Below are positions 16,362 through 24,929 of a stretch of DNA of 64,000 nucleotides, one piece after another. The DNA comes from JBQTHD01 sp052390275 (GTDB lineage: Bacteria; Actinomycetota; Acidimicrobiia; Acidimicrobiales; AC-14), in the NCBI GenBank assembly GCA_052390275.1, contig JBQTHD010000009.1, forward strand, positions 1-64,000, written 5' to 3'. Made by a program: the position numbers and the translations under genes. The notes beneath the pieces are model-generated. The model searched no databases and was not told where the DNA came from. It was given only the letters and a program-made list of their open reading frames with translations. How positions within the stretch are numbered: position 1 is the stretch's first letter; every line of letters starts with the position of its first letter.

Positions 16362-17129
16362 GTGAGCCTCCTGAGAGGAGGCAAGACCGACCCGAGTGCC
16401 GACGCCGCCTGGCTGACCGGGAAGAGCTCGTCGAGCGCCGCCGCCGTAGCGCTCATCGCTCGCTATCTGAGTCGGGTACGCCAGCATCGGTACAACGGAG
16501 CGGTCCTCGGCGGGGGGCTGGCGTTGCTGCACAGCGTCACCTACGAGCAGAACATCTCGATCGGAATAGGGAGCGGCTCGCCCCTCGGCGACCTCCTCTT
16601 CGGCAGCCTGGCCGGCCTCTTGGTCGGCTCGGTCCTGGCCGAGACATGGCGCATCAGACGCCGCCGCCGGGTGCGCCAGGCGGAGATCAGCGTCCGGTCC
16701 CCCGAAGCGGAGGCGAAGTCCCTTCGGGTCCCGGTCGCCGTCCTCACCATCTTCACCGTCCTGCTGGCGCTCGCCTCCCGACGAGCCTGGCCGACCGGCA
16801 TGGCCGCCGCCAGCCTGTTGCTGCTGGTCGTCCATCGCCTCGTGCTGCGAGCGGTCGCGGAGAGAGGCCGGCCGGCCCTGCCCGAGGACTTGCGCGACGC
16901 AGACGACGCCATCCGAGCCTTCGCGGGGCGAAGGCTCGGTATCGAGACCTTCGCCACCGCCATGCTCCTCGCCGGTTGGCAGTTCGCCAGTGTGGATCTT
17001 CCCGTGCCGAGGCCCCTGGGCGTGGCGTCGCTAGTCGGATCGGTTGTCGCCACGATCGTGCTCGTCCACCGCAGCCGTCCGTGGCCTCCGCGAGGCTCGC
17101 GTCGAGCGCCGTTACCTACCGCCGCCTGA
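16362..17129 (+). CDS. Integral membrane protein in GntR (YtrA-type) operon
   Basis: From GTG 16362 the protein has about 255 aa with four or five likely membrane helices (GAVLGGGLALLHSVTYEQ, LLFGSLAGLLVGSVLA, VAVLTIFTVLLALAS, MAAASLLLLVVHRLVL, SLVGSVVATIVLVH) and basic cytoplasmic loops (WRIRRRRRVRQ). I recognise no family. It ends one base before the GTG of the GntR regulator, so both are one transcript; YtrA-type regulators usually control the membrane or ABC genes in their own operon. Confidence 0.7.
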   Translation: MSLLRGGKTDPSADAAWLTGKSSSSAAAVALIARYLSRVRQHRYNGAVLGGGLALLHSVTYEQNISIGIGSGSPLGDLLFGSLAGLLVGSVLAETWRIRRRRRVRQAEISVRSPEAEAKSLRVPVAVLTIFTVLLALASRRAWPTGMAAASLLLLVVHRLVLRAVAERGRPALPEDLRDADDAIRAFAGRRLGIETFATAMLLAGWQFASVDLPVPRPLGVASLVGSVVATIVLVHRSRPWPPRGSRRAPLPTAA

Positions 17130-17130
17130 C

Positions 17131-17496
17131 GTGCTCGTTTCCGTGGACACAGCCTCGCCTGTGCCGGTGTACGAGCAGCTGCGCCGGCAGCTCCAGCGCC
17201 TGATCGCCAGCGGCCTGTTGCCTGTCGGCACGCGCCTTCCCACCATCCGGCAGCTCGCCGCTGACCTGGGCCTCGCCTCGGCGACGGTGAGCAGGGTCTA
17301 CGAGCTCCTCGCCAACGACGGCTGGGTAGTCGGAGCCGGCCGCCGGGGCACGGTCGTGCAGAGCAGGGAGCCCGAGCCCGAGCCCGATGTCGAGGTAGCT
17401 CAGGCGGTGCATGACCTGGTGCTCCTGGCCCGCCAGGCCGGCTTGACAGCTGCCGCCGTCAGAGGCCTCCTCGATGAGGCTTTTGAGCGCCCTTAG
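17131..17496 (+). CDS. GntR-family regulator, YtrA type
   Basis: The 121-aa protein has a complete GntR winged helix (PVYEQLRRQLQRLIASGLLP, then GTRLPTIRQLAADLGLASAT and VSRVYELLANDGWV) and only a short helical C-terminus, which defines the YtrA subfamily. GTG 17131 is the natural start. Family knowledge: these small repressors respond to cell-envelope stress or antibiotics. The inverted repeat at 16322-16341 is its likely operator. 17497-17627 holds no gene. Confidence 0.88.
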   Translation: MLVSVDTASPVPVYEQLRRQLQRLIASGLLPVGTRLPTIRQLAADLGLASATVSRVYELLANDGWVVGAGRRGTVVQSREPEPEPDVEVAQAVHDLVLLARQAGLTAAAVRGLLDEAFERP

Positions 17497-17627
17497 CCAG
17501 GCCGCATCTCCTAACTAAGCAGCAGGTCCGTCGGTTTCAGGTTGCTGCCACCGCCATCTCCTCTAGCGGCTTCTCTCCGCGACGCTATTCGGCGACGACC
17601 TCGGGTCCGAGGCGGCAGACTGCGGCC

Positions 17628-18230
17628 GTGGAGCTGAGGGTCCGTAGGGGAAGCGATCTCGATGCGTGCGAGCAGCTCGCGCATGTAGTGCACACGGCCG
17701 ACGGTTACCCGCCGCGCTGCGCCGATGACCTGCGCGGTTTCGTCTCAGCAGGCGATGGGCTCGGTGCCTGGGTCGTTGAGTCGGAGAAGGGCATCATCGG
17801 GCACGTGGCGCTCCTGCCGCGTAGTTCTTCCGCCGTAATGGCGGTCGGTGCCGCCGCTACGCGACGGCCACCAGAGCGCCTCTGCGTCGTCGCCCGGCTC
17901 TTCGTAGCGCCGACCGAACGGAAGGCCGGGATCGGCAGATCTCTCCTCGCGGTTGCTGCCGACGCTGGCCATGCCAGAGGGCTCTGGCCGATCCTCGATG
18001 TGGCCTCCCATTTCGACAACGCCATTCGACTCTATGAACGGGCCGGCTGGACCTACGCCGGGCAGGTGACCGTCGACTTCCGAGGCGAGCCGCCGCTGAA
18101 GGAGCTGGTCTTCATCGGTCCAGATCCGGGAAGCGCGGGGGAGTCCACGACCGCCGATTCGACGGTGCGGTTATGCGATACCTCGGCCGAGGGGCATCCG
18201 CGCCGCCGCATCCTGACGACGCCGACGTAG
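17628..18230 (+). CDS. GNAT family N-acetyltransferase
   Basis: The protein of 200 aa shows the GNAT fold: an N-terminal strand-helix (ELRVRRGSDLDACEQLAH), the central VARLFVAPTERKAGIGRSLL with the acetyl-CoA pyrophosphate loop R-K-A-G-I-G-R, and the LDVASHFDNAIRLYERAGWT motif. The last 30 residues are low-complexity and probably a tail. Substrate unknown. The start at 17628 gives a GNAT domain beginning at residue 2. The 190 bp after it, up to the tRNA, contain no gene I can support. Confidence 0.85.
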   Translation: MELRVRRGSDLDACEQLAHVVHTADGYPPRCADDLRGFVSAGDGLGAWVVESEKGIIGHVALLPRSSSAVMAVGAAATRRPPERLCVVARLFVAPTERKAGIGRSLLAVAADAGHARGLWPILDVASHFDNAIRLYERAGWTYAGQVTVDFRGEPPLKELVFIGPDPGSAGESTTADSTVRLCDTSAEGHPRRRILTTPT

Positions 18231-18420
18231 GGACTGTTCGTCGACGATATGGGGACGCTGCGCCCCAATTGCTTCGCCCGACGAATTGCATGATCGCGAC
18301 TCGCGGGTATTACGTACCGCAGGCTCACCCACCGGGCCAGAAAGTCGAGTGATACTCCACACTCGGTGATTTTCAGGCCGCTGACCTGCTCGTTTGGCGT
18401 ATCGCGGTGTGTGGGAGTTG

Positions 18421-18504
18421 TGTCGGAAGGGGGACTTGAACCCCCACGCCCTTGCGGGCACCAGCTCCTTAAGCTGGCGCGTCTGCCTATTCCGCCATTC
18501 CGAC
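18421..18504 (-). tRNA. tRNA-Leu with anticodon AAG
   Basis: A type II tRNA with acceptor GTCGGAA/TTCCGAC, anticodon stem CCAGC/GCTGG, loop TTAAGGA, long variable arm and T-arm GGGGG-TTCAAGT-CCCCC. The 7-base loop puts AAG at positions 34-36, decoding CUU and, if A34 becomes inosine, CUC. Most bacteria use GAG here. Confidence 0.9.
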
Positions 18505-18532
18505 GTGGTGGGTGACTCTACCGGCCGAGTGC

Positions 18533-18760
18533 TCAGATCCGCAGCGAGAGAGTGACGGTGGTGAAGGCGAACACGACCACGGCCACGATGGTGATGCGGT
18601 CGAGGTTGCGCTCAACCACCGTCGAACCGCCGGCCATACCCCCGGATCCGCCCCCGAACATGTCCGACAGGCCGCCCCCCCGCCCGCTGTGGAGCAGGAC
18701 GAGAAGGACCAGAAGCAGGGAGATGATCACGTGGACAACGACCACGGCGATGGTCAACAC
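18533..18760 (-). CDS. secG: Preprotein translocase subunit SecG
   Basis: From GTG 18760 the product is 75 aa with two membrane helices (LTIAVVVVHVIISLLLVLLV and ITIVAVVVFAFTTVTLSLRI) separated by the diagnostic glycine-rich loop LLHSGRGGGLSDMFGGGSGG. This is the standard SecG topology; SecG assists SecYEG in protein export. Longer upstream starts would add a non-conserved proline-rich extension. The tRNA-Leu gene follows 28 bp downstream on the same strand. Confidence 0.93.
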   Translation of the reverse strand: MLTIAVVVVHVIISLLLVLLVLLHSGRGGGLSDMFGGGSGGMAGGSTVVERNLDRITIVAVVVFAFTTVTLSLRI

Positions 18761-18894
18761 GGCGGCGATTCTAGGCGCTCCTGGCCGCCGCTTCCCTCCC
18801 GAGGCCTGCTCGAGAACGCCGGACAGGTGGACGGCAATGGGCGGGGGTGGTGTCGTGCCGGCGAGAGTCCTGGAGATCACCGCCTGGATGACCT

Positions 18895-18950
18895 CCCTCC
18901 GGCGGTTGATCATCGATGACCGCCCTCCGGCGGTTGATCATCAAGGACCG
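18895..18950. repeat. Two 28-bp tandem repeats
   Basis: Two units of 28 bp share CCCTCCGGCGGTTGATCATC exactly (18895-18914 and 18923-18942), with only their last 8 bases differing slightly (GATGACCG versus AAGGACCG). The second copy overlaps the 3' end of the PIN toxin gene. Each unit contains the palindrome TGATCA. Role unknown. Confidence 0.8.
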
Positions 18951-19342
18951 CGAATCTCCTCGAAACCAGCAGCCGAGAAATAGCCGTCGAAGGCGAGCGC
19001 TCGGCGGGATCGCATCGAACGCATCAGGGCGAAGCTCGTGGAGTCGACAAAGGAGTACTCACGCTCGTCATGTCGTCTCAGCCAGCGCCATGCTTCCACC
19101 TCGGTCTCGGGTAACACGGTGCTCAGGATCACCCTGGTCGATCGATCGAGGCGGTCCAGAAACTCGACGGCGGCGGCGTGGCCTCCTCGGCGCCGCAGGT
19201 AGGTCCAAGTCTCGCCCCTGACGTGGTTTGAGGTGAACAGAGAGGAGTCGCCGTGGATTTCCAGAAGCGACCTGGCCTCGGCGTGGTGACGATCCCGGCT
19301 GACCGCGAGGGCCACCCAGAAGGACGTGTCGACGAAGATCAA
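18941..19342 (-). CDS. PIN-domain toxin of CopG/PIN pair
   Basis: The protein of 133 aa begins LIFVDTSFWVALAV, with catalytic Asp in the first strand, continues with the conserved-type NHVRGETWTYLR (second acid) and ends with YSFVDSTSFALMRS and ALAFDGYFSAAGF (third and fourth acids). This matches VapC-type RNases. The start is TTG 19342, which overlaps the stop of the antitoxin gene by 3 bases, so translation is coupled. It is a complete-looking toxin. Confidence 0.85.
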   Translation of the reverse strand: MIFVDTSFWVALAVSRDRHHAEARSLLEIHGDSSLFTSNHVRGETWTYLRRRGGHAAAVEFLDRLDRSTRVILSTVLPETEVEAWRWLRRHDEREYSFVDSTSFALMRSMRSRRALAFDGYFSAAGFEEIRGP

Positions 19343-19554
19343 GGGCGATAAACGACCTCGTCGACGCCGGCTGGGTCGGCGTCGACGGAACCCACCAACC
19401 CCCAAAGGGGATCCGAGTGCAACGGCGGAAGGGGCCGGAGCCGCTCACCGACGTACCGGCGGATCAGAGCCGCCTTCGATGTCGATTCCCGTGCGGCTTG
19501 ACGGTCCAGAGCCGCGTCAAGTTCCTCTTCGATCATTATCTGTAGGCGCTTCAC
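19339..19554 (-). CDS. Ribbon-helix-helix (CopG-type) antitoxin
   Basis: The 71-residue protein has the RHH pattern: a basic N-terminal strand (MKRLQIMIEEELDAALDRQA) followed by the helix-turn-helix part STSKAALIRRYVGERL and an acidic, proline-containing tail that would bind the toxin. It is first in the operon with the PIN toxin. The RHH dimer probably represses the shared promoter upstream of 19554. Confidence 0.85.
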   Translation of the reverse strand: MKRLQIMIEEELDAALDRQAARESTSKAALIRRYVGERLRPLPPLHSDPLWGLVGSVDADPAGVDEVVYRP

Positions 19555-19674
19555 GAAACTGAGGCTACGTCATGATGCATGTGTTGGTGTAACGCACCGA
19601 CTGGAAACGAGGCTGTCAGCAGACGGGAGCGGGCACCCAGTTAGCGTCAGCGCCATCGTTGGAATCGTGGAGAT

Positions 19675-20817
19675 ATGAGGGTCCTGCGGATCATCGCTCG
19701 GATGAACGTCGGCGGGCCGGCCCTGCAGGTCGAGACCCTCCAGCGAGGGTTGGCGACCCATGGGATCGAGTCGCGGCTGCTGGTGGGCCAGGTCGGGCCC
19801 GGGGAGGAGGAGTGGGCCAACCTGCGCTCCTCCAATCAGGATCTGGTGGCCAGGGTGGTCCCCGGATTGGGTCGCGAACCCAATGCCGGGGGCGACGTCC
19901 GGGCGCTGGGAGTGTTGATGGCGGAGATTCGCCGGTTTCGGCCCCACATCGTCCACACCCATACGGCCAAGGCGGGCATGCTGGGCCGGCTGGCGGCTGG
20001 GCTGTGCCGGGTCCCGGCCACCGTGCACACCTTTCATGGCCACCTTCTCACTGGATACTTCTCGGCGGCCGTGACCCGGGCGATCACCGTGTCGGAGCGA
20101 ATCATGGCCCCAGGCACCGACCGCCTGGTGGCCGTCGGCGCCCGGGTGCGCGACGAACTGCTCGAAGCCGGGGTGGGCCGTCCGGCTCAGTACCGGGTGG
20201 TGGCGCCCGGGGTGGTTCTGCCCCCGGCCCCCGACCGGGTCCGGGCCCGACTGGATCTGGGACTCCCGGAGGTGGGGCCGGCGGTTGGCTTGGTGGCCCG
20301 GCTGACCCAGGTGAAGCGACCGGACCGCTTCGTCGACATGGCCAGGGCGGTGGCGGTTGCTCACCCCGACGCCGTGTTCATCGTTGCCGGCGACGGCCCC
20401 CTGGCCCCAGTGCTGAAGTCGGCCGCCCAGGAGTTCGATGGTCGCCTCCGTCTGCTCGGCTGGCAGTCTGACCTGGCCAGGGCCTACGCCGCCTGCGACC
20501 TGGTGGTTCTGACGTCGGACAACGAAGGCATGCCGGTGAGCCTGATCGAAGCCGCCCACGCCGGCCGGCCGGCGGTGACCACCGACGTGGGCGGTGCCGC
20601 CGAAGTGGTGGAGCACGGCGTGACAGGCCTGGTCGTCGAGCCCGACGCTCAGGCGTTGGCCAAGGCGGTGACGACTCTGCTGGCCGACCCCACCCGCCGC
20701 CACGCAATGGGGCGAGCCGCCCAAGCCCGAGCCGCCACCCTGTTCACCCCCGACCGCCTCGTCGCCGACCACGTCTCTCTTTATCGGGAACTCGTGGCGG
20801 CCGCGCACGAGCGTTAG
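19675..20817 (+). CDS. GT4-family glycosyltransferase
   Basis: The 380-aa GT-B enzyme has an N-terminal acceptor half (RIIARMNVGGPALQVETL, HTHTAKAGMLGRLAA, VHTFHGHLLTGYFS) and a C-terminal donor half with VGLVARLTQVKRPDRFV, GDGPLAPVLK, LTSDNEGMPVSLIEAAHAGR and the E-x7-E-type region. Family knowledge: a retaining enzyme that adds a sugar from a nucleotide donor to a lipid-linked glycan. It is the first gene of the polysaccharide cluster, and an AsnB paralogue follows after 11 bp. Confidence 0.88.
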   Translation: MRVLRIIARMNVGGPALQVETLQRGLATHGIESRLLVGQVGPGEEEWANLRSSNQDLVARVVPGLGREPNAGGDVRALGVLMAEIRRFRPHIVHTHTAKAGMLGRLAAGLCRVPATVHTFHGHLLTGYFSAAVTRAITVSERIMAPGTDRLVAVGARVRDELLEAGVGRPAQYRVVAPGVVLPPAPDRVRARLDLGLPEVGPAVGLVARLTQVKRPDRFVDMARAVAVAHPDAVFIVAGDGPLAPVLKSAAQEFDGRLRLLGWQSDLARAYAACDLVVLTSDNEGMPVSLIEAAHAGRPAVTTDVGGAAEVVEHGVTGLVVEPDAQALAKAVTTLLADPTRRHAMGRAAQARAATLFTPDRLVADHVSLYRELVAAAHER

Positions 20818-20828
20818 CGTCAGATCCG

Positions 20829-22778
20829 ATGTGTGGGATCGCAGGGTTGCTCGTTCGCCCGGGTCCACGAGACGAAGAACTGACTGCCCAGATCACACGC
20901 ATGACCGCCACCTTGTCCCACCGCGGGCCCGACGATCAGGGCGTTTGGGTGGCGGCGGAACAGGGCATCGCCCTCGGCAACAGACGGCTTGCCGTCATCG
21001 ATCCCTCGCCGGATGGCCGTCAACCGATGGCTTCTCGGGACGACCGCTATCGGATCGTGTTCAACGGTGAGGTCTACAACTTCGCCTCCATTCGAGCCCA
21101 ACTCGAGGCCGTTGGAACTCGGTTCCGAGGCCGGTCAGACACCGAAGTCCTAGTCGAGGCGATCTCGGTCTGGGGCCTGCGCAATGCGCTCGATCGGGTC
21201 AACGGAATGTTCGCAATCGGTCTCTGGGACAGCCGTCAACGTACGCTGACCCTCGCCCGGGACCGATTCGGTGAGAAGCCCCTCTACTACTCCGCATCAC
21301 GTGGCACCGTGACGTTTGGTTCCGAGTTGCGAGCTCTGCGGGCTTCGCCGGGCTTCGAGGACGCGCTCGATCACCAGGCACTTCTTCCGTATCTTCGGAC
21401 CGGCTGCATTCCCGCCCCTCTGACGATCTACGAGACTGTGGCGAAGGTTCGCCCGGGTGAGTTGATCGAGATATCGGCGGGGCCCTCAGTCCGCTCCGAA
21501 ACCTGGTGGTCCGCGTCCGAGCGCGCCGGGGTGGCGCTGGCCGATCCGATCGTGCTGGACCCAGGTGGGATCGTCCACGAGGTGAACGGGCTTCTCCAGG
21601 CCAGCGTCGATCTCCGATCCGTGGCTGACGTGAGCCTGGGAGCCTTCATGTCCGGGGGAATCGACTCGGCCTGCGTCGCATCGCTGCTGGCGGGCAAGTC
21701 TGAGGCGCCGGTCAAGACCTTCACCATCGGATTCGAGGATGTCGCCTTTGACGAAGCCGATGCCGCCGCGGAGTTCTCCCACCACTTGGGCACGGACCAC
21801 AGCGTGCTGCGCGTCGGACCACAGCAGGCCGCCGCCGTAGTTGACCAACTCCCAGGCATCTACGACGAGCCTTTCGCCGACTCCTCGCAACTGCCGACGC
21901 TGCTGGTCTGCCGGTTGGCCAGGGAGCAGGTGACGGTGGTGCTGTCGGGCGATGGAGGGGACGAGCTCTTCGGGGGCTACAACCGCCATGCCCGTCTGGA
22001 ACCGCTGTGGAATCGCATCAGCCGGATCCCCCAACCGCTTCGCTCAGCGATGTCCTCCGGGATCCTGACCGGATCGCCAGCGCTGTGGGAATCGATCATG
22101 ACAGCGATGGGGCCCGCCCTTCCCGCCAGCCTGCGGGTCCGACATCCAGGAGATAAGGCTCACAAGCTGGCCGGCGTGCTCGCCGCCGGATCACCTGAAG
22201 AGGCCTATCGGTCGCTAACCTCCTACTGGCCCGACCCCCGAAGGGTCCTGACCGACCCAGATGGGGGGGCGCCGGAGGTCGTTCCCTGGTCGTTCCCCGG
22301 CGACCTCACCGACCAGGTGATGCTGGCGGACACCACGTCGTACCTTCCCGACGACCAGTTGACGAAGCTTGATCGCGCATCGATGTCTGCTGGCCTCGAG
22401 GCCAGAGTCCCACTGCTTGATCATCGGCTGTTCGAGTTGACGTGGAGGCTTCGGCGCTGCCTCCGCTCCCATCCTGGGCCGTCCAAGTGGCCCCTTCGAC
22501 AGATTCTCAACCAGCGCGTGCCGGCGTCGGCGATAGACCGTCCCAAAAGCGGGTTCGCCTTCCCACTGGCTAAGTGGCTGCGGGGCCCCTTGCGGCCCTG
22601 GGCCGAGGATCTCCTCGACGTGCGATCGATCCAGGCCGGGGGGCTACTGGATCCGAAGCCTGTTCGCGACGCCTGGGCCGAGCACCTGGCCGGCCGATTC
22701 GATCGCTCCGACCAGCTTTGGACGGTTCTGATGCTGGAGGCCTGGCGTCGGCAACATCACTCCTCGTCGCCAAGGTGA
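20829..22778 (+). CDS. AsnB-type glutamine amidotransferase (1 of 3)
   Basis: This 649-aa protein has a glutaminase domain starting with the nucleophile Cys2 (MCGIAGLL), LSHRGPDDQG, RRLAVIDP and VFNGEVYN, followed by a synthetase domain with the ATP motif SGGIDS (275-280) and LSGDGGDELFGGYNRH. Both halves look active. Known AsnB-fold enzymes include asparagine synthetase but also amidases of surface polymers, such as LtsA and the O-antigen protein WbpS. Its position between glycosyltransferase genes suggests amidation of a sugar acid. It differs from the other two copies, which are closer to each other. Confidence 0.88.
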   Translation: MCGIAGLLVRPGPRDEELTAQITRMTATLSHRGPDDQGVWVAAEQGIALGNRRLAVIDPSPDGRQPMASRDDRYRIVFNGEVYNFASIRAQLEAVGTRFRGRSDTEVLVEAISVWGLRNALDRVNGMFAIGLWDSRQRTLTLARDRFGEKPLYYSASRGTVTFGSELRALRASPGFEDALDHQALLPYLRTGCIPAPLTIYETVAKVRPGELIEISAGPSVRSETWWSASERAGVALADPIVLDPGGIVHEVNGLLQASVDLRSVADVSLGAFMSGGIDSACVASLLAGKSEAPVKTFTIGFEDVAFDEADAAAEFSHHLGTDHSVLRVGPQQAAAVVDQLPGIYDEPFADSSQLPTLLVCRLAREQVTVVLSGDGGDELFGGYNRHARLEPLWNRISRIPQPLRSAMSSGILTGSPALWESIMTAMGPALPASLRVRHPGDKAHKLAGVLAAGSPEEAYRSLTSYWPDPRRVLTDPDGGAPEVVPWSFPGDLTDQVMLADTTSYLPDDQLTKLDRASMSAGLEARVPLLDHRLFELTWRLRRCLRSHPGPSKWPLRQILNQRVPASAIDRPKSGFAFPLAKWLRGPLRPWAEDLLDVRSIQAGGLLDPKPVRDAWAEHLAGRFDRSDQLWTVLMLEAWRRQHHSSSPR

Positions 22779-22835
22779 CTGAGGTCGGTAGGCTGCCGCC
22801 GTGTCCCGGATAGTTCTTTTGGTACCTGGTCGCTG

Positions 22836-23798
22836 ATGCGAGTCCTGGTCACTGGCGGGGCGGGATACATCGGTTCTCACCTGGTGGATTACCTGGTGGA
22901 GCGGGATCACGAGGTAACCGTCCTCGACAATCTCTCCACCGGTCGGATCGTCAACCTGGCAACGCAACTATCCAACGTTCGATTTATCAATGGCTCGATT
23001 CTCGACGCCGACCTGGTCAGGTCTGAGGTTTCTCGGGTCCAGTTGGTCTTTCACTTGGCGGCCGCCGTTGGGGTCAGACACATCGTTGACGATCCTCTTC
23101 AATCCCTATTGACGAATACCCAGGGAACCCACAACGTCCTTGCCGCCTGCTTCCGACATTGGACCAAGGTGGTCTTCGCCTCGACATCGGAGGTGTACGG
23201 GCGGACGTCGAAAGTCCCGATGAGCGAGGACGACGACCGATTGCTGGGGCCTACCACCGTTCACCGCTGGTCCTACGCAACCGCAAAGGCCATCGACGAG
23301 CATTTGGCGCTGGCCTACGGAGCGGTGGGGCTTCCGGTGAGCATCGTCAGGTACTTCAACTCCTATGGACCCCGCTTGGACGAGCGAGGGTACGGCTCCG
23401 TTGTGGCCAACCTCCTCAAGCATTCGTTGGAAGGATCCCCCCTCCCCGTTCATGGGGATGGATCCCAGACCCGTTGCTTCTGCTTCGTCGACGACACTGT
23501 GAGGGGAACCTTCCTGGCCGGGTTCATCCCCGAGGCTCAAGGTCGCATCTTCAATATCGGCACTACGGAGGAGGTCACCATCGCTGATCTCGCCGGGCGG
23601 ATACGCGATGCGGTCGGCTCGAGCTCCGCGGTCCAGCTCATCCCCTACGAGGACTACTACGGCCCCGGTTTCGAGGACACCCGGCGCCGGGTCCCAGATA
23701 TCAGTGCCGCCTCGGAAGTCCTCGGCTGGAAGCCGGAGGTGGGACTGGCCGACGGTCTGGCCCGAACCATCCGGTGGTGGACCAAACAGAGGCCTTGA
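22836..23798 (+). CDS. NAD-dependent nucleotide-sugar epimerase/dehydratase
   Basis: An extended SDR of 320 aa with the NAD loop TGGAGYIGSHLVDYL, LAAAVGVRHIVDDP, an SD-type serine region FASTSEVYG and the catalytic Y-x3-K in SYATAKAIDEH. The segment YFNSYGPRLDERGYGSVV and the late DTRRRVPD motif are like UDP-glucose epimerase and UDP-glucuronate decarboxylase groups. The reaction cannot be fixed from sequence. It should supply an activated sugar to the cluster. Confidence 0.85.
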   Translation: MRVLVTGGAGYIGSHLVDYLVERDHEVTVLDNLSTGRIVNLATQLSNVRFINGSILDADLVRSEVSRVQLVFHLAAAVGVRHIVDDPLQSLLTNTQGTHNVLAACFRHWTKVVFASTSEVYGRTSKVPMSEDDDRLLGPTTVHRWSYATAKAIDEHLALAYGAVGLPVSIVRYFNSYGPRLDERGYGSVVANLLKHSLEGSPLPVHGDGSQTRCFCFVDDTVRGTFLAGFIPEAQGRIFNIGTTEEVTIADLAGRIRDAVGSSSAVQLIPYEDYYGPGFEDTRRRVPDISAASEVLGWKPEVGLADGLARTIRWWTKQRP

Positions 23799-23805
23799 GT
23801 GCTCC

Positions 23806-24870
23806 TCAGCCGACACCGCAAAGGGCGGCGGCGATTCGCTCCCCAGCCTGGCCGTCCCAGAGTGCCGGACGGCGGGCCACCACCCCTTCAACCACGATCC
23901 GCTCAGCTTCGGCCACAATCCTCGCCGGGTCGCGGCCCACTAAGAAGTTCGTTCCTTCACTCACAGTTATTGGACGTTCGGTGTTGTCCCGAAGTGTGAG
24001 GCACGGCACCCCGAGGACCGTGGTCTCCTCCTGGACTCCGCCCGAGTCGGTTAGAACCAGTCGAGCCGCGGCAGTCAGGGCCAGAAAGTCGAGATAACCC
24101 AAGGGTTCCACCACCCTTAGCCCCGGGCCGGCGAGCCCAGCCAGACGTACCGCCGCCCTCGGATGTGCGGGAAGGACCAACGGGATCGTCCGGGCGATCC
24201 GACTCAGGGCCTGCATCAGGGTCCTCAAGAGTGCGGCGTCGTCCACGTTGGCAGGCCGATGCAGGGTCACCACTCCGTAGCCCCCGGGATCGAGGCCAAG
24301 ATCGCTGAGTATCGGACGCGCACGAGCCCGCTCCAAGTTCACGAGCAACGTATCGATCATCACGTTGCCGACGAGATGAATGTTTCTCGGATCGAATCCT
24401 TCGACCAAGAGGTTGTCCGCCGCATCAGCCGAGGGGGCCAACAGGTAGGTGCTCAGGCGGTCGGTTACCACTCGATTGACCTCCTCGGGCATCGACCAGT
24501 CCCGGCTTCGCAAGCCCGCCTCTACGTGGGCCAAGGGGATCACGGCCTTGGCTGCCACCAACGATGCAGCCACCGTGGAGTTGACGTCTCCCACCACCAC
24601 GACCAGCGCAGGTCGCATTGTCGCCAGCAGTGGTTCCATCCGAAGCATCACCGCCGCGGTCTGTTCTGCGTGCGAACCCGAGCCGACCTCCAGCGAGTAG
24701 TCCGGAGGACGAAGACCCAGTTCTTCGAAAAAGACTGAGCTCATAGCCGCGTCGTAGTGTTGTCCGGTGTGCACTAAGCGGACCTCAACGTCGCGACGTT
24801 CGAGTGCATCGATCACCGGTTTTATCTTGACGAAGTTGGGCCGGGCTCCAGCCACGCAACAGACGAGCAC
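23806..24870 (-). CDS. wecB: UDP-N-acetylglucosamine 2-epimerase (non-hydrolysing)
   Basis: The 354-aa enzyme has the WecB pattern: GARPNFVKIKPVIDAL, LVHTGQHYDAAMSSVFFEEL, VVVGDVNSTVAASL, HVEAGLRSRDWSMPEEVNR, TLHRPANVDD and LTDSGGVQEETTVLGVPCLT. These contain the substrate-binding Asp, Glu and His residues of the family. Reaction: UDP-GlcNAc to UDP-ManNAc in the cytoplasm. It faces the SDR gene tail to tail (7 bp) and is divergent from the wecA-like gene, with 59 bp between. Confidence 0.92.
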   Translation of the reverse strand: MLVCCVAGARPNFVKIKPVIDALERRDVEVRLVHTGQHYDAAMSSVFFEELGLRPPDYSLEVGSGSHAEQTAAVMLRMEPLLATMRPALVVVVGDVNSTVAASLVAAKAVIPLAHVEAGLRSRDWSMPEEVNRVVTDRLSTYLLAPSADAADNLLVEGFDPRNIHLVGNVMIDTLLVNLERARARPILSDLGLDPGGYGVVTLHRPANVDDAALLRTLMQALSRIARTIPLVLPAHPRAAVRLAGLAGPGLRVVEPLGYLDFLALTAAARLVLTDSGGVQEETTVLGVPCLTLRDNTERPITVSEGTNFLVGRDPARIVAEAERIVVEGVVARRPALWDGQAGERIAAALCGVG

Positions 24871-24929
24871 AGGGTGACCCTACCGGTGGAGCCCGTCGTT
24901 TCGGCAACCGAGCCCTAAGGTGGCTGACG

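Noticed and set aside
18421..18504. Reading the tRNA-Leu anticodon as TAA
   Set aside because: Only a shifted stem would place TAA at 34-36; the 5-bp CCAGC/GCTGG stem leaves the loop TTAAGGA and anticodon AAG.
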